A stretch of 64,000 nt of DNA, from positions 11,925,929 to 11,989,928 of the forward strand of contig CM037838.1 of NCBI GenBank assembly GCA_021234535.1, written 5' to 3'. Below are positions 50,041-61,505 of the stretch, in pieces. This DNA comes from Stichopus chloronotus (lineage: Eukaryota; Echinodermata; Holothuroidea; Aspidochirotida; Stichopodidae). Under the pieces are notes generated by a model. That model did no database searches, was not told where the DNA came from, and was given only the letters and a program-made list of their open reading frames with translations. The position numbers and the translations under genes are program-made. Within the stretch, counting starts at the first letter, position 1. The number at the start of each line of letters is the position of its first letter.

Positions 50041-50333
50041 TGGGAGCAAAGGCATCAATTTCCATGCAATTGCTTTCCTGTAATAAGGTTATGTGCTCCC
50101 CAACATCTCAAACTTCTCTCCTTGTGCCCCTCTCGATTGCTCCACTCTTATCCCTCCACCCTTACCCCTCCACCCTTACCCCTCCACAGACTCTGTTCAT
50201 CCAAGCGATGATATCCCATAAACTTCCCAGACACCTCGCTAGGGCAACCCTTGTACAATTGGTCCGTAGAAGAAATCACATGGCCTGCAAGCATCTAGAT
50301 GAAATCATACAGGCACTGAAATTGCAAAGCTGA
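50041..50333 (+). other. Pyrimidine tract, 14-bp tandem repeat and possible splice acceptor with a short exon-like frame
   Basis: A pyrimidine-rich run contains three copies of a CCTCCACCCTTACC-like 14-mer (about 50,140-50,182). It ends at CCTCCACAG (50,188), which looks like a 3' splice site. Just after it an open frame runs for about 47 codons (TLFIQAMISHKLPRHLARATL, then VRRRNHMACKHLDEIIQALKLQ) to a stop at 50,331-50,333. The peptide looks helical and basic but belongs to no family I know. The combination suggests a possible terminal exon; AATTAAA-like A-rich signals occur 110-210 bp downstream. Evidence is only contextual. Confidence 0.18.
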
Positions 50334-53300
50334 GCAAGATGCGCTTAAGGGAGCTAAAAATGAATGAGCAAATTTGATATTTCTGACAAATGATGAATTG
50401 AGAAGACGGTGTTCCAGGCTAGAAATGAAATGAGATGAATAAGAAAATTAAAATGGCAACTCTGTTGATTATGCAGTTGCTTTTGTTTTTCTCCATGTAC
50501 ATATTCTTATTTTGGAATGTGAAAATTGTAAAAGTTTTTACATTAAAATACAGCAAAACGAAATTTTACAAAAACTACCGACCAATTTAGGGCACAGAAT
50601 TATTATTAACAAAGTCGACAATATAATGGTAACTTTAACACCTTGTCTGCTTTTTTTTGGGGGGGGGAGGGTAGAGGGAGAATAATCATTTCCAGTTATT
50701 TACTTCCACTTCAACTTTATTCCACGATCTGAGGTAAATCCTCATTATGCCACCTTTGGTCGATTATCATTTGAAATCAACGAGAATAATTCCACAAAAT
50801 GGGGTACGCATCGTTTTTTTTTTTTTAATACCGTTGCACTTCACAGTCATCTAGCTGTGTTTGCTCGTTTTTCTTCTTTGGTCTAAATTTGTACTCTTAT
50901 CTTGTACTGTAACATCGCATCAGCTTACTTTTCATATTAAGAGGCAGCGGTACAATATCAATATATGTACACCATCATTAATTTAAACTTCCATTGCAAT
51001 GTCAAAAAGAAGGAGAGAGCAAGTTTCAAATTATCTTGAATTGATGGAGGACGAGATCGCAGTTATGTTCGTGAGAGATGTTTGATATATGGATGTATTT
51101 TGATCATAAACCACCGTTTGATGAACATCAGAGTGCAGATCCACCAAATGTGCATTTTGAAAAATTTACTGTATGCTGAAAGATAAAGAATACTGTATTA
51201 TTTACACAAAGGTCTATCATTTTGGACACAATGGAGACTCACTATAGAGAAGTTGCACTCCATACTTCACACAGCAATTAAAATACAATAAAGCACTCAA
51301 AACATGCACTTAGTGGTTTTAATTTCAACACTGTATATGTGAGTAACATGGAATAAGCCACCTAGTCCTCACAGAATTTCAATAATGTGCTAAAATCATA
51401 TCTCAAGAAGATCTTTTCAACATGATAGAATATGACATGATAGCCAGATATATCATAATGGTCAGGGTAGGTACAGAGTTTTAAACATATTGATATCATG
51501 TAAGGATTGGCTGGAATAAGCAAAGGTTTGCAAATTCCAGGGACTATACTGAAATTTCAAAGACAAAAAACCGCAAAAAAACGCATCCACCAATATTAAA
51601 CTAGAAAACGCTCAAACCAATGTGTTTGCGACATATGGCACTTCTCAAATATGTTTACATTTTCACGCTGCTCATGTTACCTTACCGAACTCGTGTATTA
51701 GGTTTTATCCAATTTTGTGTAATTTTTTGGCATGATTTTAACTTCATCTTTTGTTTCAAGGGATGAATGTTCTTGTTTCAATGATCTCCACCAACCATGG
51801 TATTAAAAACATGAAATACGAGATGAAGCTGCCTTCCCTTGGGCGCGCTCTCCTCCATAACTCACCGCGAGGTTTGTAAACAATACAAAATTACTCGTTG
51901 TCATTAAAGGGAAAGAACAGGAGGCGTTTTAATCAGGTGCGCCTCTCTCATACATACGTCTAATCATGCGCATTCTTCAAATGAAACTAATTTCAAAACT
52001 TGTTTCCTGCTTTGATAGGCAGCAGTAAAAAAAAGATGAAAGTGGTTAGAATAAAGGAAAAGGAAAGCAGTTGGACTCAAATGTAACTATCTGATTACGG
52101 TGAAATTGAAGATAGAGATGAAAGGAGAAAGTCCACACCACAGAAGGACTTGTTTAAAGAAATTGGCAATATACACTTTCATCACATATATGATTAAAGT
52201 ATTGCAGGAAGATGTACTTGTCTTAATTTACAACTGTGGATGGGGTAGAGGAACAAGACACATCTGTAGTGAAAATTCTAAGCAGAAAGGGGAAAAGGAC
52301 TTGCGATAAATTTATAGGCCCAAAAATGCTCTGGGTATAATTGAATATTACATCATCGTATGAAAATAATCGGTGGTATTTTACAACTGCTCACTGCATA
52401 GGATCGTGCACATTCAAATTTTTACTCAATTATTATTTTGCTGCTAATTTCACATTTATTAATAGCTCTACTACTCTCCTTTCTTTCCTTGATTTCTTGC
52501 AAAATATGTAAATATATTTTGCATTTGAAAATGTTTACAGTTACACATGTGTGCAATTGCTGTGTACATGCAAATTAAATCAACCTTTAACATCAAGAGC
52601 ACTAAATAATTTATCCCAAGGAATTGTCATGCCATGGTATAAACATCATAAATCTAATTGGTTTTGAATGCTCACTGCCACCTACAAAAAGTAAATACTT
52701 TACAGCTAGAATTTAACAAAAAAGAAACCTTAATTTGGGTGGCATATAATTTGGCTGAATGTAGTCACTATATTAATCATTAACTTGACTGATTTTAAAA
52801 GCCAAATTAGAGCATGCTAAAAAAGCAATTTCAACGAAAATTTGTTTGCAAGTTTTTTTGTCAATGAAAAAAACAACAACCCAAAGGTCAAAAGTATCTA
52901 TATTTTTTATACATCTACCAGTGACGATTTTGTGTAAAAACTTTCCCAGAAAAAGCATAACTGGTGTCAGTCATTTTCTTGAAAAAAATTACAAGACATC
53001 AAGCAAAAATCAATCAGAAACTGATGAAAGAATGCATAACAAGCACAAAAAAAACAAAAAGAAAAAAAGAAAAAAAAACTGACCTTCTTGACACCAGCTC
53101 ACAACAGAACCATCTTGAGAAGATGAAACCTGTTTGTAAAATGACAACAGTTTTCAGCATCTTAGAGCTATGTCAGCAACTCCTTTACTATTCTCTTGAT
53201 CTTCCCCAAGATGGATCTTAGCTGAAATATTTCCTGGATAATTAGTTAACTGACTAAAAAGTAAGCCTCGGCCAAGACAAATTGCCCTCAAACCTCGCTC

Positions 53301-54299
53301 AGTGACATTCCATCGATCATTTACCTCCCTGCAGCGAGGAAAGTGGTCTGATTGGCAGAGTAATGGAGACCATGGCTGCCAGGGTCGTGTAGTGGTGGTA
53401 AGAGGATGTGTAAATAGGACTATCTGTGGGTCAAGGAGAGATAAAAAAAAAGTGAAGGTAGATAGGTTAAATTGAATTCGCTTTGCGTTATCTCTGAATT
53501 CTCTATTAATGATTATGCAGTGATATTACGGACTTTTCAAATGCCAAGGTCAACTTAAGATTTTCTTAAAATCTCATATTTGTCATCGTGACATTTTTGG
53601 GTACTGACTGCGCGGTTGTCTACAGTACGTTTGCAAAGCTCTGTCAAATTGCAAATGGTTCAAGGGAGGCCAATAAGACTTTAAAAAAAACTACGTAACT
53701 GGCAAAGCTAATTGATCAATGAGCATGCAAAGTAAATAAAACAAGTTCAAGCAATGAAGAAAAACGTGAATTAAACAGGAGATTACCAGTTATTCAGTAA
53801 TTACAAGAAAATAATCTGATAATGGTTTTACAGTTGTTGGCAAATCTGTAGTTTCCAACAAAATTTGTGTAATAATTGTTATTGGCAAAATTTACTGCAG
53901 TGCAATATGTCACATTTAAAGTCAAGTTGGGTCATGTCTACACTAGCTCTTCTAAACAATACACAAAGTCTTAAAGAACTACTGTAGTACTATAACCAGT
54001 GTTTCTCTGAAGGGTAACACTGCAAAGAGTGCTCACTAGAAATTTAGTGCCTGCCTTAATCATACAGGCCACTGAACTTTTATGGTGATCAATTTTATTT
54101 GCTAACAGTTTCCCAAGTGCTGTTTTTCACAGCTTAGGGAAATGCATTCAGAATGAGGTGCACCTCTGGTGTATAGTATCCCAAATCAATCTTCCACATG
54201 CAATTCCAAAAGATTATCCTGGGACACTTTGAATACATGCAGTCATCGTAGTAGAAGCAGATCCCACTTCAATAGGCCTAGAAATAGCAGAACACTAGC
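50334..54299. other. Non-coding stretch
   Basis: No gene is recognised. It includes a G9 run at 50,659-50,667, a T run near 50,816, and an A-rich tract at 53,040-53,081 (A runs interrupted by C and G) that generates lysine-rich frames. A moderately GC-rich patch lies at about 53,290-53,400 without identifiable function. Confidence 0.4.
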
Positions 54300-55210
54300 A
54301 GTTACTGTGCGCACGGCGTTATGGCTAGGCTCTTTGCGATGAGATAAGACAGGTTAGGCCTAGGCCTACCCAGTTTTAGCTTGAAGGTTTAGTTAAGAGT
54401 TAATATGACGTTACTGGCAGTATCAGGCTAGGACCAACGTTACTTGATCACGTATCAGCATGACGTTTGCCTCTCAAAATACGTCATCAGTATCATACTT
54501 CATAGCTCCCAGGCCTAAAGTTAGCCAAGCCCTACAGTAACACGTACGTCGTCGTTATGTTTTTGCTGAGCTGTGGGTTTCGTCGAATAGCTTAGGCTAC
54601 ACAACAAGTCTGTTCCCGATCCCGTAGGGTGTGTGCATGGTTCTTGCATAGCCTCACGGGGAAACAACAGGTCGTCCGATCCTAGCAAAGTAGTATTAGT
54701 ATTACCTACCGCTAGGACGACCTGCGGATAAACCTGGGGCAGTGCCTCTTACTAACGCTCCCTGGTAAAACCGTGTACGCACAGCTAAGCTGGGCTACTT
54801 TAGTTTGGCGGACATGACCATATGTGTGATACGCCAGCTGAGTGCATGATATGTAATCAGTCACCGACATTCACCACTTAGTCTTAGGCCGAACCGCGGG
54901 CTAGCTTCGACTTGTCACACTGACTAGGCCTCAGGCTAACAATAGTACCCGCGCCTCGCCGCTCAGTACTATTTCTATGCAATGATATGCTACCAGGAAG
55001 CTCCCTGGTGCTACTACGCGGGCACCGCATCTGCTTCAGCTCTGACCCGGTACCTAGCCTAGCCGGGCACAGTGCAGTGAATTCATGAGGTTCTTTAGGC
55101 TAGGCTTTACCGACGTCACTGCGCTGCGCATGACGCGGCGACGTCCGTGGAACAACAATTGTAACTATAAGGTCATGGTATCCGGTCCACGTGTATCGTT
55201 GGCCGCAGCA
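54300..55210. promoter_or_regulatory. CpG-richer segment, candidate promoter or CpG island
   Basis: The base composition changes visibly here: CpG is frequent and GC is close to half, unlike the flanks. CRE-like half sites are at 54,406 (TGACGTTA), 54,461 (TGACGTTT), 54,481 (ACGTCATC) and 55,112 (GACGTCA); an NRF1-like TGCGCATG is near 55,125. A perfect palindrome TAGGCCTAGGCCTA is at 54,355-54,368, and CACGTG occurs near 55,190. No open frame of note lies inside, and no TATA box is obvious. A 5' exon or untranslated leader is possible, with unknown direction. A GC-rich repeat is the main alternative. Confidence 0.35.
54668..54724. repeat. 10-bp perfect inverted repeat inside the CpG-rich segment
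   Basis: CAGGTCGTCC at 54,668-54,677 pairs exactly with GGACGACCTG at 54,715-54,724. CCTAGC and GCTAGG just inside can also pair. The loop contains TAGTATTAGTATTA. It could form a hairpin in RNA or mark an insertion. Confidence 0.65.
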
Positions 55211-55222
55211 TAATTACCGATT

Positions 55223-55274
55223 TAATGTCAACATTAAATCGACTTAATGTTAAATCGATTTAATGTTGACATTA
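55223..55274. repeat. 20-bp perfect inverted repeat with nested palindromes
   Basis: Arms at 55,223-55,242 and 55,255-55,274 are exact complements (outer TAATGTCAACATT, inner AAATCGA), with a 12-nt loop. The sequence also contains overlapping AATGTTAAATCGATTTAATG-type symmetry. It immediately follows the CpG-rich segment. It may be a foldback element or one end of a MITE; no target duplication was found. Confidence 0.85.
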
Positions 55275-55513
55275 TGATTTGATGAAATACACCCGACATC
55301 TTGTCATGGAAACTGAAGATCTGGGTATTCTGGGGCTGCACGCTCGAGCTGCCCATTTCCATTCAGAAATTATTGTCGTTGGAGTAGGTATAGCTACTTC
55401 TCACAGATTCCTCTTGACTACTGAAATGAACTACCCTTGCACACCAAATAGCATCTTATAGCTAACCGTTGCCAGTATTTTAGTAATCCTTCTCCTGTAT
55501 ATTGTCGAAAATA

Positions 55514-55581
55514 ATTACGAATTATTAATTCATAATTTATTAATTCTTCATTACGAATTATTAATTCGTGTTTACGAATTA
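55514..55581. repeat. AT-rich palindromic repeat, 36-bp period
   Basis: ATTACGAATTATTAATTC occurs at 55,514-55,531 and 55,550-55,567, with a partial third copy (TTTACGAATTA) at 55,571. Each unit is nearly self-complementary (CGAATTATTAATTCG). The minus-strand frame across it shows a repeated ELIIRN motif, a by-product of the repeat. Confidence 0.8.
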
Positions 55582-56543
55582 AAAATAAAATAGTTTGGCC
55601 GTAATGGGCTTGTGTACCAAAACCTATTTTGACAAACATGAGCTTACACGTTCATGACACTGACTTGCAAATTTCCGTACCGGTGTATACCTTCGCTGTT
55701 AAATATCAAACTTTTCGAAAATAAGGGGACGGTACGACCAAAACATTTACTCATAAAATAATAAAAACCTTGAACATCTTTAAATTACAACGATTGATCC
55801 CATTTTCACACCTCATTACATTGCAACCCGTGCATTCTTCAATATTCACTTCACAAAAAAAAAAAAAACCCAAGTTATTCCTATACGATACATAAAAAGA
55901 GGATTTTTGTAGGGATTTTAACCATCGAGACTTGCCATCAGTTGCGGAGATATCAAATCCAACCCAGTATTGTGGGTTTAGTCCTACATAGCCCTAATTT
56001 TTATTCTCTATTGACGGCATAAGAGACTTAAAAACAGCAATAGTACATAAGCAGATAGGAAATTCTAAGGCTACAGAAATCAAGCAGAAGAGAACGAAAC
56101 TTAGTAAAAAAGAGGAAGCAAATTGTCAAAGTTTACCGAACTTTGCCCCGTAGTACTCCAGATACCGCCCCCTGGCCTGTGATTCTTATAGGAATTACTA
56201 TAAAATAGCCTGAGAGAGACCAGTCACAAGTGCTACCAAAAAAAGATGTTTAGTTTTCACTCTCAACTTGCACCCGTAATTAGTTTGCAAAACTTCATTA
56301 GGCTACAAACAATTTCTTTCAATTTCTACTTCGATGCAGATACTTGTCGGTCGTCTTCTATAATACGGTTCAGGTAATATTTTTTTCTTTGGCGTACATT
56401 ATTCGGCACTGAAAAAGTGTCGTAGGACTCTTCCTCTGCATGCGCTCACCACCACCGTAATTCACAAGTACTTTCATGAAAAACAACAATATCAAATTAA
56501 CGCACAGCCATCCAGCAACATCAGTTTACAGTGCGACTGATCC
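55582..56543. other. Non-coding stretch
   Basis: AT-rich sequence with an A run near 55,855. No gene recognised. Confidence 0.45.
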
Positions 56544-56583
56544 GGGGGGGGGGGACCCCAAGTGCCGATTCACCCCCCCCCCC
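56544..56583. repeat. G11 and C11 runs forming an inverted repeat
   Basis: Eleven G at 56,544-56,554 and eleven C at 56,573-56,583 are separated by 18 nt, so the runs can pair as an 11-bp G:C stem. An A run follows. Mononucleotide runs are prone to length errors in assembly. Confidence 0.8.
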
Positions 56584-57156
56584 AAAAAAAGAAGAGGAAA
56601 TCCGAATTTGCCCTTTTGCAAAATTGTTTCTTCTCATAAAAGCCAAGAATAAACGAGACAGTTTTGCAGGATATGACCGAAGTCGGTTCTAGATGAGATT
56701 TTGGTTAACACCGCCACCACCTCACTGCCTCCAAGAGTAAAACTCTAGCCATGTGTCCCAGAGAATTAGTTATAGCGCCGTCAACTCAGAGGAATAGCCA
56801 AATTCATTTAAATCATATTGGAGGATGAATTATGAACAAAAATAGACTTATCCTGAGACATATTTTTTTTTAACCAGAAATATGCTAAAATCTCATAGAT
56901 TTCTCTCCCTGGACCACCATCGAGCCTTTCCCATCCCCTGAACCCACCACGGGTCCTAAGACAGGCATCTTTACTCACTCTCTATTTGGGAATATTTTTG
57001 CCAACCCAAGGCGTTTCTTTTGCACCCCATTTGTCCCATCCCCACCCCGCCAATTCTAAAATCCTGGTCAGCTGATTACTGGTCTTTTTTGTTCCCATGT
57101 CAAGGGGGTTTCAACAAAGCCTTTCCTTCACCCACTATAGTATCCCATACTCTTTT
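56584..57156. other. Non-coding stretch, probably repeat-derived
   Basis: C-rich phrases such as CCCCACCCCGCC and ATCCTGGTCAGC resemble the interiors of marine-animal hAT repeats. I could not define element ends. No gene. Confidence 0.35.
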
Positions 57157-57188
57157 GTACTCTTTTGTATCCTCTTACAAAAGAGTAC
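57157..57188. repeat. Perfect 13-bp inverted repeat
   Basis: GTACTCTTTTGTA at 57,157-57,169 and its exact complement at 57,176-57,188 flank a 6-nt loop (TCCTCT). A second copy of the left arm (ATACTCTTTTGTA) lies immediately upstream, so either arm could pair. Confidence 0.85.
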
Positions 57189-57410
57189 GTTCATAGGCTT
57201 TTCTATGTTATTCATCTCCTGGAATTAATCTCTTCTTTTGAAGTGTTAACCTAGTGATCAAAAGGCAGGCTCTCCACGGCCGAGAAATTGCTAGAACCCA
57301 CAATCTAGCTAGTCGGTGGGCCAAAAATAGTTTCAGAAAATTGGTAGGACCGACTGTATTGTTTAGAAGAAAAGTGACTTTGCAATTGTAATCATCTGTC
57401 TGGTTGAAGC

Positions 57411-57446
57411 GGGGGAGACATGGGGGCGGGGGTGGCTGGGGACGGG
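57411..57446 (+). other. G-quadruplex candidate
   Basis: Five G runs (5, 5, 5, 4 and 3 bases) at 57,411, 57,422, 57,428, 57,438 and 57,444 have loops of 1-6 bases. This fits the G3+N1-7 pattern for a four-tetrad-capable quadruplex on the plus strand. The flanking frames (57,208-57,519 minus and 57,404-57,607 plus) read proline- or glycine-rich because of it. Confidence 0.7.
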
Positions 57447-57865
57447 CACCACAGTTGGAGAGGAAGCTTGCGAGACGCGGGAATGAGATTTCCAGAGATC
57501 TAAGGGGTAATTTATCCAAAAAGGTTTGTCATGAGTATGTGTTTTTTACCTCTCCCTTTCTTTGCAGATGGATCATTGTTAGTCGAAGGTCATCAGTGTT
57601 TCCCTGAAGAGTTAAGGTAAACATGGGTGACCTTTGACCGATCAACATTCCTTATTCAAGATAGGAATAGAGATGAAACACATACTCATGAATATAGGGG
57701 ATGTCAAGATATAAGGAACAAAAAAAAAATCTGTTTTTTTTGCTTTTCTCTGCTTTGGCATATTTATGACAGAATGTGCCATTCGTAAATCATTTTTTAC
57801 CACAAATCTGTTAAACAGGTTAAGGAAATATGATTGTGCCCGATATAGAAGAAGAGACTGATGGA

Positions 57866-57996
57866 GGACTCTAGACCGGACTAGGACTCGAGAACGATCC
57901 CGAGTCCCGATTTTTAAAGACACGGACTCGAAGTTCATAGACTCGGACTCGGCCTTGTGGACTCTAGGACTCGGTCCGAGAACGGGCACGAGTCCC
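57866..57996 (+). repeat. GGACTCG-rich repeat, two diverged copies
   Basis: CTAGGACTCG...GAACG...CGAGTCCC occurs at about 57,881-57,908 and 57,964-57,995. GGACTCTAG lies upstream of both, and further GACTCGG copies lie between. The repeat mixes GGACTCG and its complement CGAGTCC, giving local hairpins. CpG content is well above the flanks. The 115-codon minus frame over 57,642-57,989 runs through the repeat and is not convincing. Confidence 0.8.
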
Positions 57997-58999
57997 TACA
58001 AAAAAAATGGCGCAAACTTAAGGGAAAACAAAAAGAAAAAATTAAAAATAGCGATATAACTCAATTTCAAACCATGTCCCGTATTACACTGTGTACTTTC
58101 AATTATACGTATATTTTGTACAAAGGATCTTTCACTCATGTACGCATGACTATGTGTCGAAGTGTGTCACATAGGTAATTCTGGTGTATTGCTACAATCT
58201 CGAGAAGATTTTGGATCACAGATCAGGTGGAAGACTTCAACACATTACTTTTTGTGTCCTTTACTAACAACAAGTAACACTACAGGTACCTATATACATC
58301 CTTGAATGTCGTGCTTTCATGCTTCTGATTGGTGACTAAGATTTGAAGTTAAATTACAAAGTTCTAGCTTGAAATGGCTTGCACGAAAAAAAATTACTCA
58401 TCTGCCAGCGGTAAATAGCTGTAGTATTTTAGATGTTGACATTACTTTGCTCCCCCAAAGAGGCCGCTGATAATATATCACTTGTGCACGTTCACGTACC
58501 CTTGCAACACACACTGAAGCAGTGTGATAGTACAACACTGCAACTCAGTCATTCACTCTCTGATTCTAATATAGAAATTTCCGACGTTATAATATTCGTT
58601 CAAGGTTTTTTTTTCACCTTCGACAATGTTTCTCATGTGTTTAAGAACCATAACTACTTTCACTTTCTGTACATTCCATTAAAATAGTATGTTCCTTGTT
58701 TTAATGTGATAAGACAGAATAAACAATGTCGTATTATATTAGTATATGGAGTTTGCAATAAATCGTCTGATATATATATAGTCAAAAAAAAAAAATAAAA
58801 GAATCAAAGAATTTCTTAAAAGACGTAATGTCTGAAGAAGTAAGTAGTCTATTCTTTAAATTATCGCACAATAAATCATTTCAAGACTGATTTTTAGGTA
58901 GAAACATTGTCTTCAACTATCTTCAATGCCGATAGATCATTAGAGCTGGCAGTTAATTAAAGGAGATGGGTTAAGGGTGCAGTTAAATCACAAGATTGA
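57997..58999. other. Non-coding stretch
   Basis: No gene is recognised. A TATATATATA tract and an A-rich tract lie near 58,770-58,800. Open frames are short and have no domains. Confidence 0.45.
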
Positions 59000-59016
59000 C
59001 ACGTGGGCAACACGTG
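59000..59016. promoter_or_regulatory. Twin CACGTG E-boxes, 11 bp apart
   Basis: CACGTG occurs at 59,000-59,005 and 59,011-59,016, one helical turn centre to centre. The second is embedded in the inverted repeat GGGCA...TGCCC. CACGTG is the site class bound by bHLH-PAS and bHLH-Zip factors (CLOCK/BMAL, USF, MYC). No adjacent gene is identified. Confidence 0.35.
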
Positions 59017-59407
59017 CCCATTTTGGATCAACGTGCCTCAACGGCAATATATGCTGTGGTCCGCGTTTCAAATGAAAATTTGCATGTCACGTAACTTCCA
59101 ATTTTATTCTTCTATTTTTTCATGTTTTTTAATAACTGCATTGTAATTGCCATGTATGACGTATCACTTACGTGTAAGAGGCTAGAAAGCTGCTAGGTTT
59201 ATCCGACTGTTTAAAATTTGCACATTTATGTAGTCTCCTTACATATCACTGCGATCACAGGAACAATGATGTTTTCAAGAATGGTTTTGCAAGGAAACTA
59301 TTAAATTATATCATATCGTAAAAGGTAGTTGTATTGATAATCAGAGCCTTTGCTAATTGGGTTTGGGGGTGTGGGAGTGTCTCAGCCCTTCCTCAGTAAT
59401 TGTCCTG

Positions 59408-59735
59408 GCGACGATAGTCGAAAAATCTGAAATACCAGTTGGAATTTTTCATGTATCAATCTAGTCGCCAATTTTACAACATGAAAAGATTCCAAATATT
59501 GCACCACGTTGTATCTACGGTTACCCGGTAATTGAAAATTTCCCAAGAAATCTGAAAACCGTTTGAACTTCTCCCATTTAAGTCTAAGAGCGACGATATT
59601 TCATACTGCGGAACCAGTCGGAATTTTTCATATCTCAGTCTAGAACATTTGATGACCAAAGACGCCAAATATTGCGCCTGATTGCTGGTTACCTGGTAGG
59701 TGGTAAATTTCTCAAAAAAAGTTTTGGCTACACCT
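59408..59735 (+). repeat. Diverged tandem duplication, 182-bp period
   Basis: GCGACGATA begins copies at 59,408 and 59,590. Both then share ACCAGTYGGAATTTTTCAT, TCWRTCTAG, CCAAATATTGC, GGTTACCYGGTA and AAATTTCYCAA. The minus-strand 125-codon frame (59,474-59,851) spans parts of both copies and looks non-coding. Confidence 0.8.
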
Positions 59736-61505
59736 CCGATACCCAACCCCCGACCCCGCCCCTCCTTACGACCCTCCAAACTGAAGATTTTCCAGAAAGA
59801 TAAAAAACCGACATTGTTAACTTTTGAATTTACTTTTCTGGAAATTACCATAGCTTAACAATTATAAATGAGAGCAATCCACATTATTACCATTTTTCAT
59901 AGAATTTTGTCTCTCTTTTATGGAGATATTGCAGAGACATGACATGAAGTGCCGGGAAGTGCTATGTCCGGGCATCTTTGGATGTTTAAGGTCAAAAATT
60001 TTTCTGTTACTCTCCAGCAAATGCATGCTCCGCTTAGTCATGTCCTCGCGGTGCCCGCAAAAGTGCTGCGCTCTCAGACCAGAAACCACACCCCTGCTGA
60101 ATACGCTGGACATGCGCATCATACGTTATATCAATGATGTAAAGGCAAGCCCCCAACCATTAGATGCTGACAGTGCCCTTCTACCTGAGCGACGAAAGTT
60201 GTTGTGTGTTTTTTTTTCTTAAATCCGCTGAGGATTTTGAACCACTTTTCGTGAGATGTTTCACTGAAAATTCCCTCATATGTAGTACTACTCTTTCATA
60301 GATTGTTTTTCAAATTGCAGACATGATATACCTATTTTAAGGCTTAGTACATGTCCCCTAACGAACGGGAAAAACCGTTTCGACTACCTGGCGAGTTTGT
60401 AAAACCCCAAATTTTCTACGCACCAACTTATATGGCTCTTCGCTTAGATAGCAATCTCGCTACTTGGTAGCAAACAAAACTCGGGCAAAAACCTGATAGT
60501 GCCCTTTTCGTGAAGTCCCCCCCCCCCCCCACCTTTACAATTCTGGATCAGATCCTAATAACGCATGCGTAGTTTCCGAAACTGTCGCAGTGGCGTCGTC
60601 AATCAGTTGAACAAAAATAAAAAAAAACATCCAGCCAGTCACAATTTTTCCTTCGCATCCCCCTAAAGATATGACCCCGAATCTTCCGAACCGAGCATGC
60701 TACTGAGATACGGTTTTTTTTACCAATAAAGAAAGAAAAACAATCTCTATTTTTCTTTTTTTTCATGAAGTATAAATTTCCTCTAATAGCCAATCAATCC
60801 ATCCTCTGGTCCACCCGGCCGATTCAATTCGAGAAAAAAAAAACGTTCAAATAGGGGGCGATCGTTCACTTTAACTTCGTCTATCTCATTGTGATGATCG
60901 GCGGGACATCAAACAAATTTTCTTTGCATCTGAACTTTCTTTTGAGGTTCTCTTCTATTTACATTTGTCAAATATATGAATATTTTTCAACTTCTATTCT
61001 TTATTTAAGCTGTACTTAAAATCTTTGTTTGTTTAGTACGTTTTACCATTGTACATTTCTTCTATTTACATGTTATGATTTTCTCAAAATATATCGTTGG
61101 GGGCCCTTACTGTGGTAAACGTCTTTTTTGAGTGGTGCCGAAAAGCTGCAAGGAAAATACTGAAAACGCCTCCTTTTGCGTGTATGTCGAGAGTGCCCTT
61201 CACAATTGAGATAATTTTCCAAAAACGTCATTGGAAAAGTTGACAAACTTGCACCATTTTCCATCAGAGCCCCTTCTGATCGCCGAAGTCACAAATTCAA
61301 GTAGTAAGGGAAAGGGGAACCCCACTACCTTCCCTGCCTATTCCATCATTTCACCACGTGGCAGCACTTCAACATATTTGTGGACATTTACCTGATCTAC
61401 ACAGGCCTATACTTTTACTGTCTCAGGGATTGATTCACAACCATCCCAATCGATTAAAGCAAGGTAAAATAATATTTCAACAGCAACTGCTGAACAGGGG
61501 GTACA
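59736..61505. other. Non-coding stretch, repeat-like in parts
   Basis: No gene is recognised. The 60.0-60.2 kb part is GC-richer and open in two plus frames (100 and 62 codons) and one minus frame (86 codons) at once, with no domain. A C14 run is at 60,517-60,530. The 61.1-61.3 kb part resembles decayed dispersed-repeat sequence but has no second copy here. Confidence 0.4.

Noticed and set aside
52846..53082. Lysine-rich frames at 52.8-53.1 kb
   Set aside because: They arise from A-rich low-complexity DNA and contain no domain.
54355..54368. Enrichment of TAGGCC across the window as a biological signal
   Set aside because: A rough expectation from base composition is near the number I can count for the 6-mer; only the full TAGGCCTA palindrome looks modestly frequent.
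56529..57082. Possible hAT-like element with CAGTGCGACTGATCC and GATTACTGG ends
   Set aside because: The termini match poorly and the adjacent 8-bp sequences (TCAGTTTA and GTCTTTTT) do not agree.
59920..60222. Three overlapping open frames at 60.0-60.2 kb
   Set aside because: Openness on both strands in a GC-richer patch is expected, and none shows a recognisable motif.
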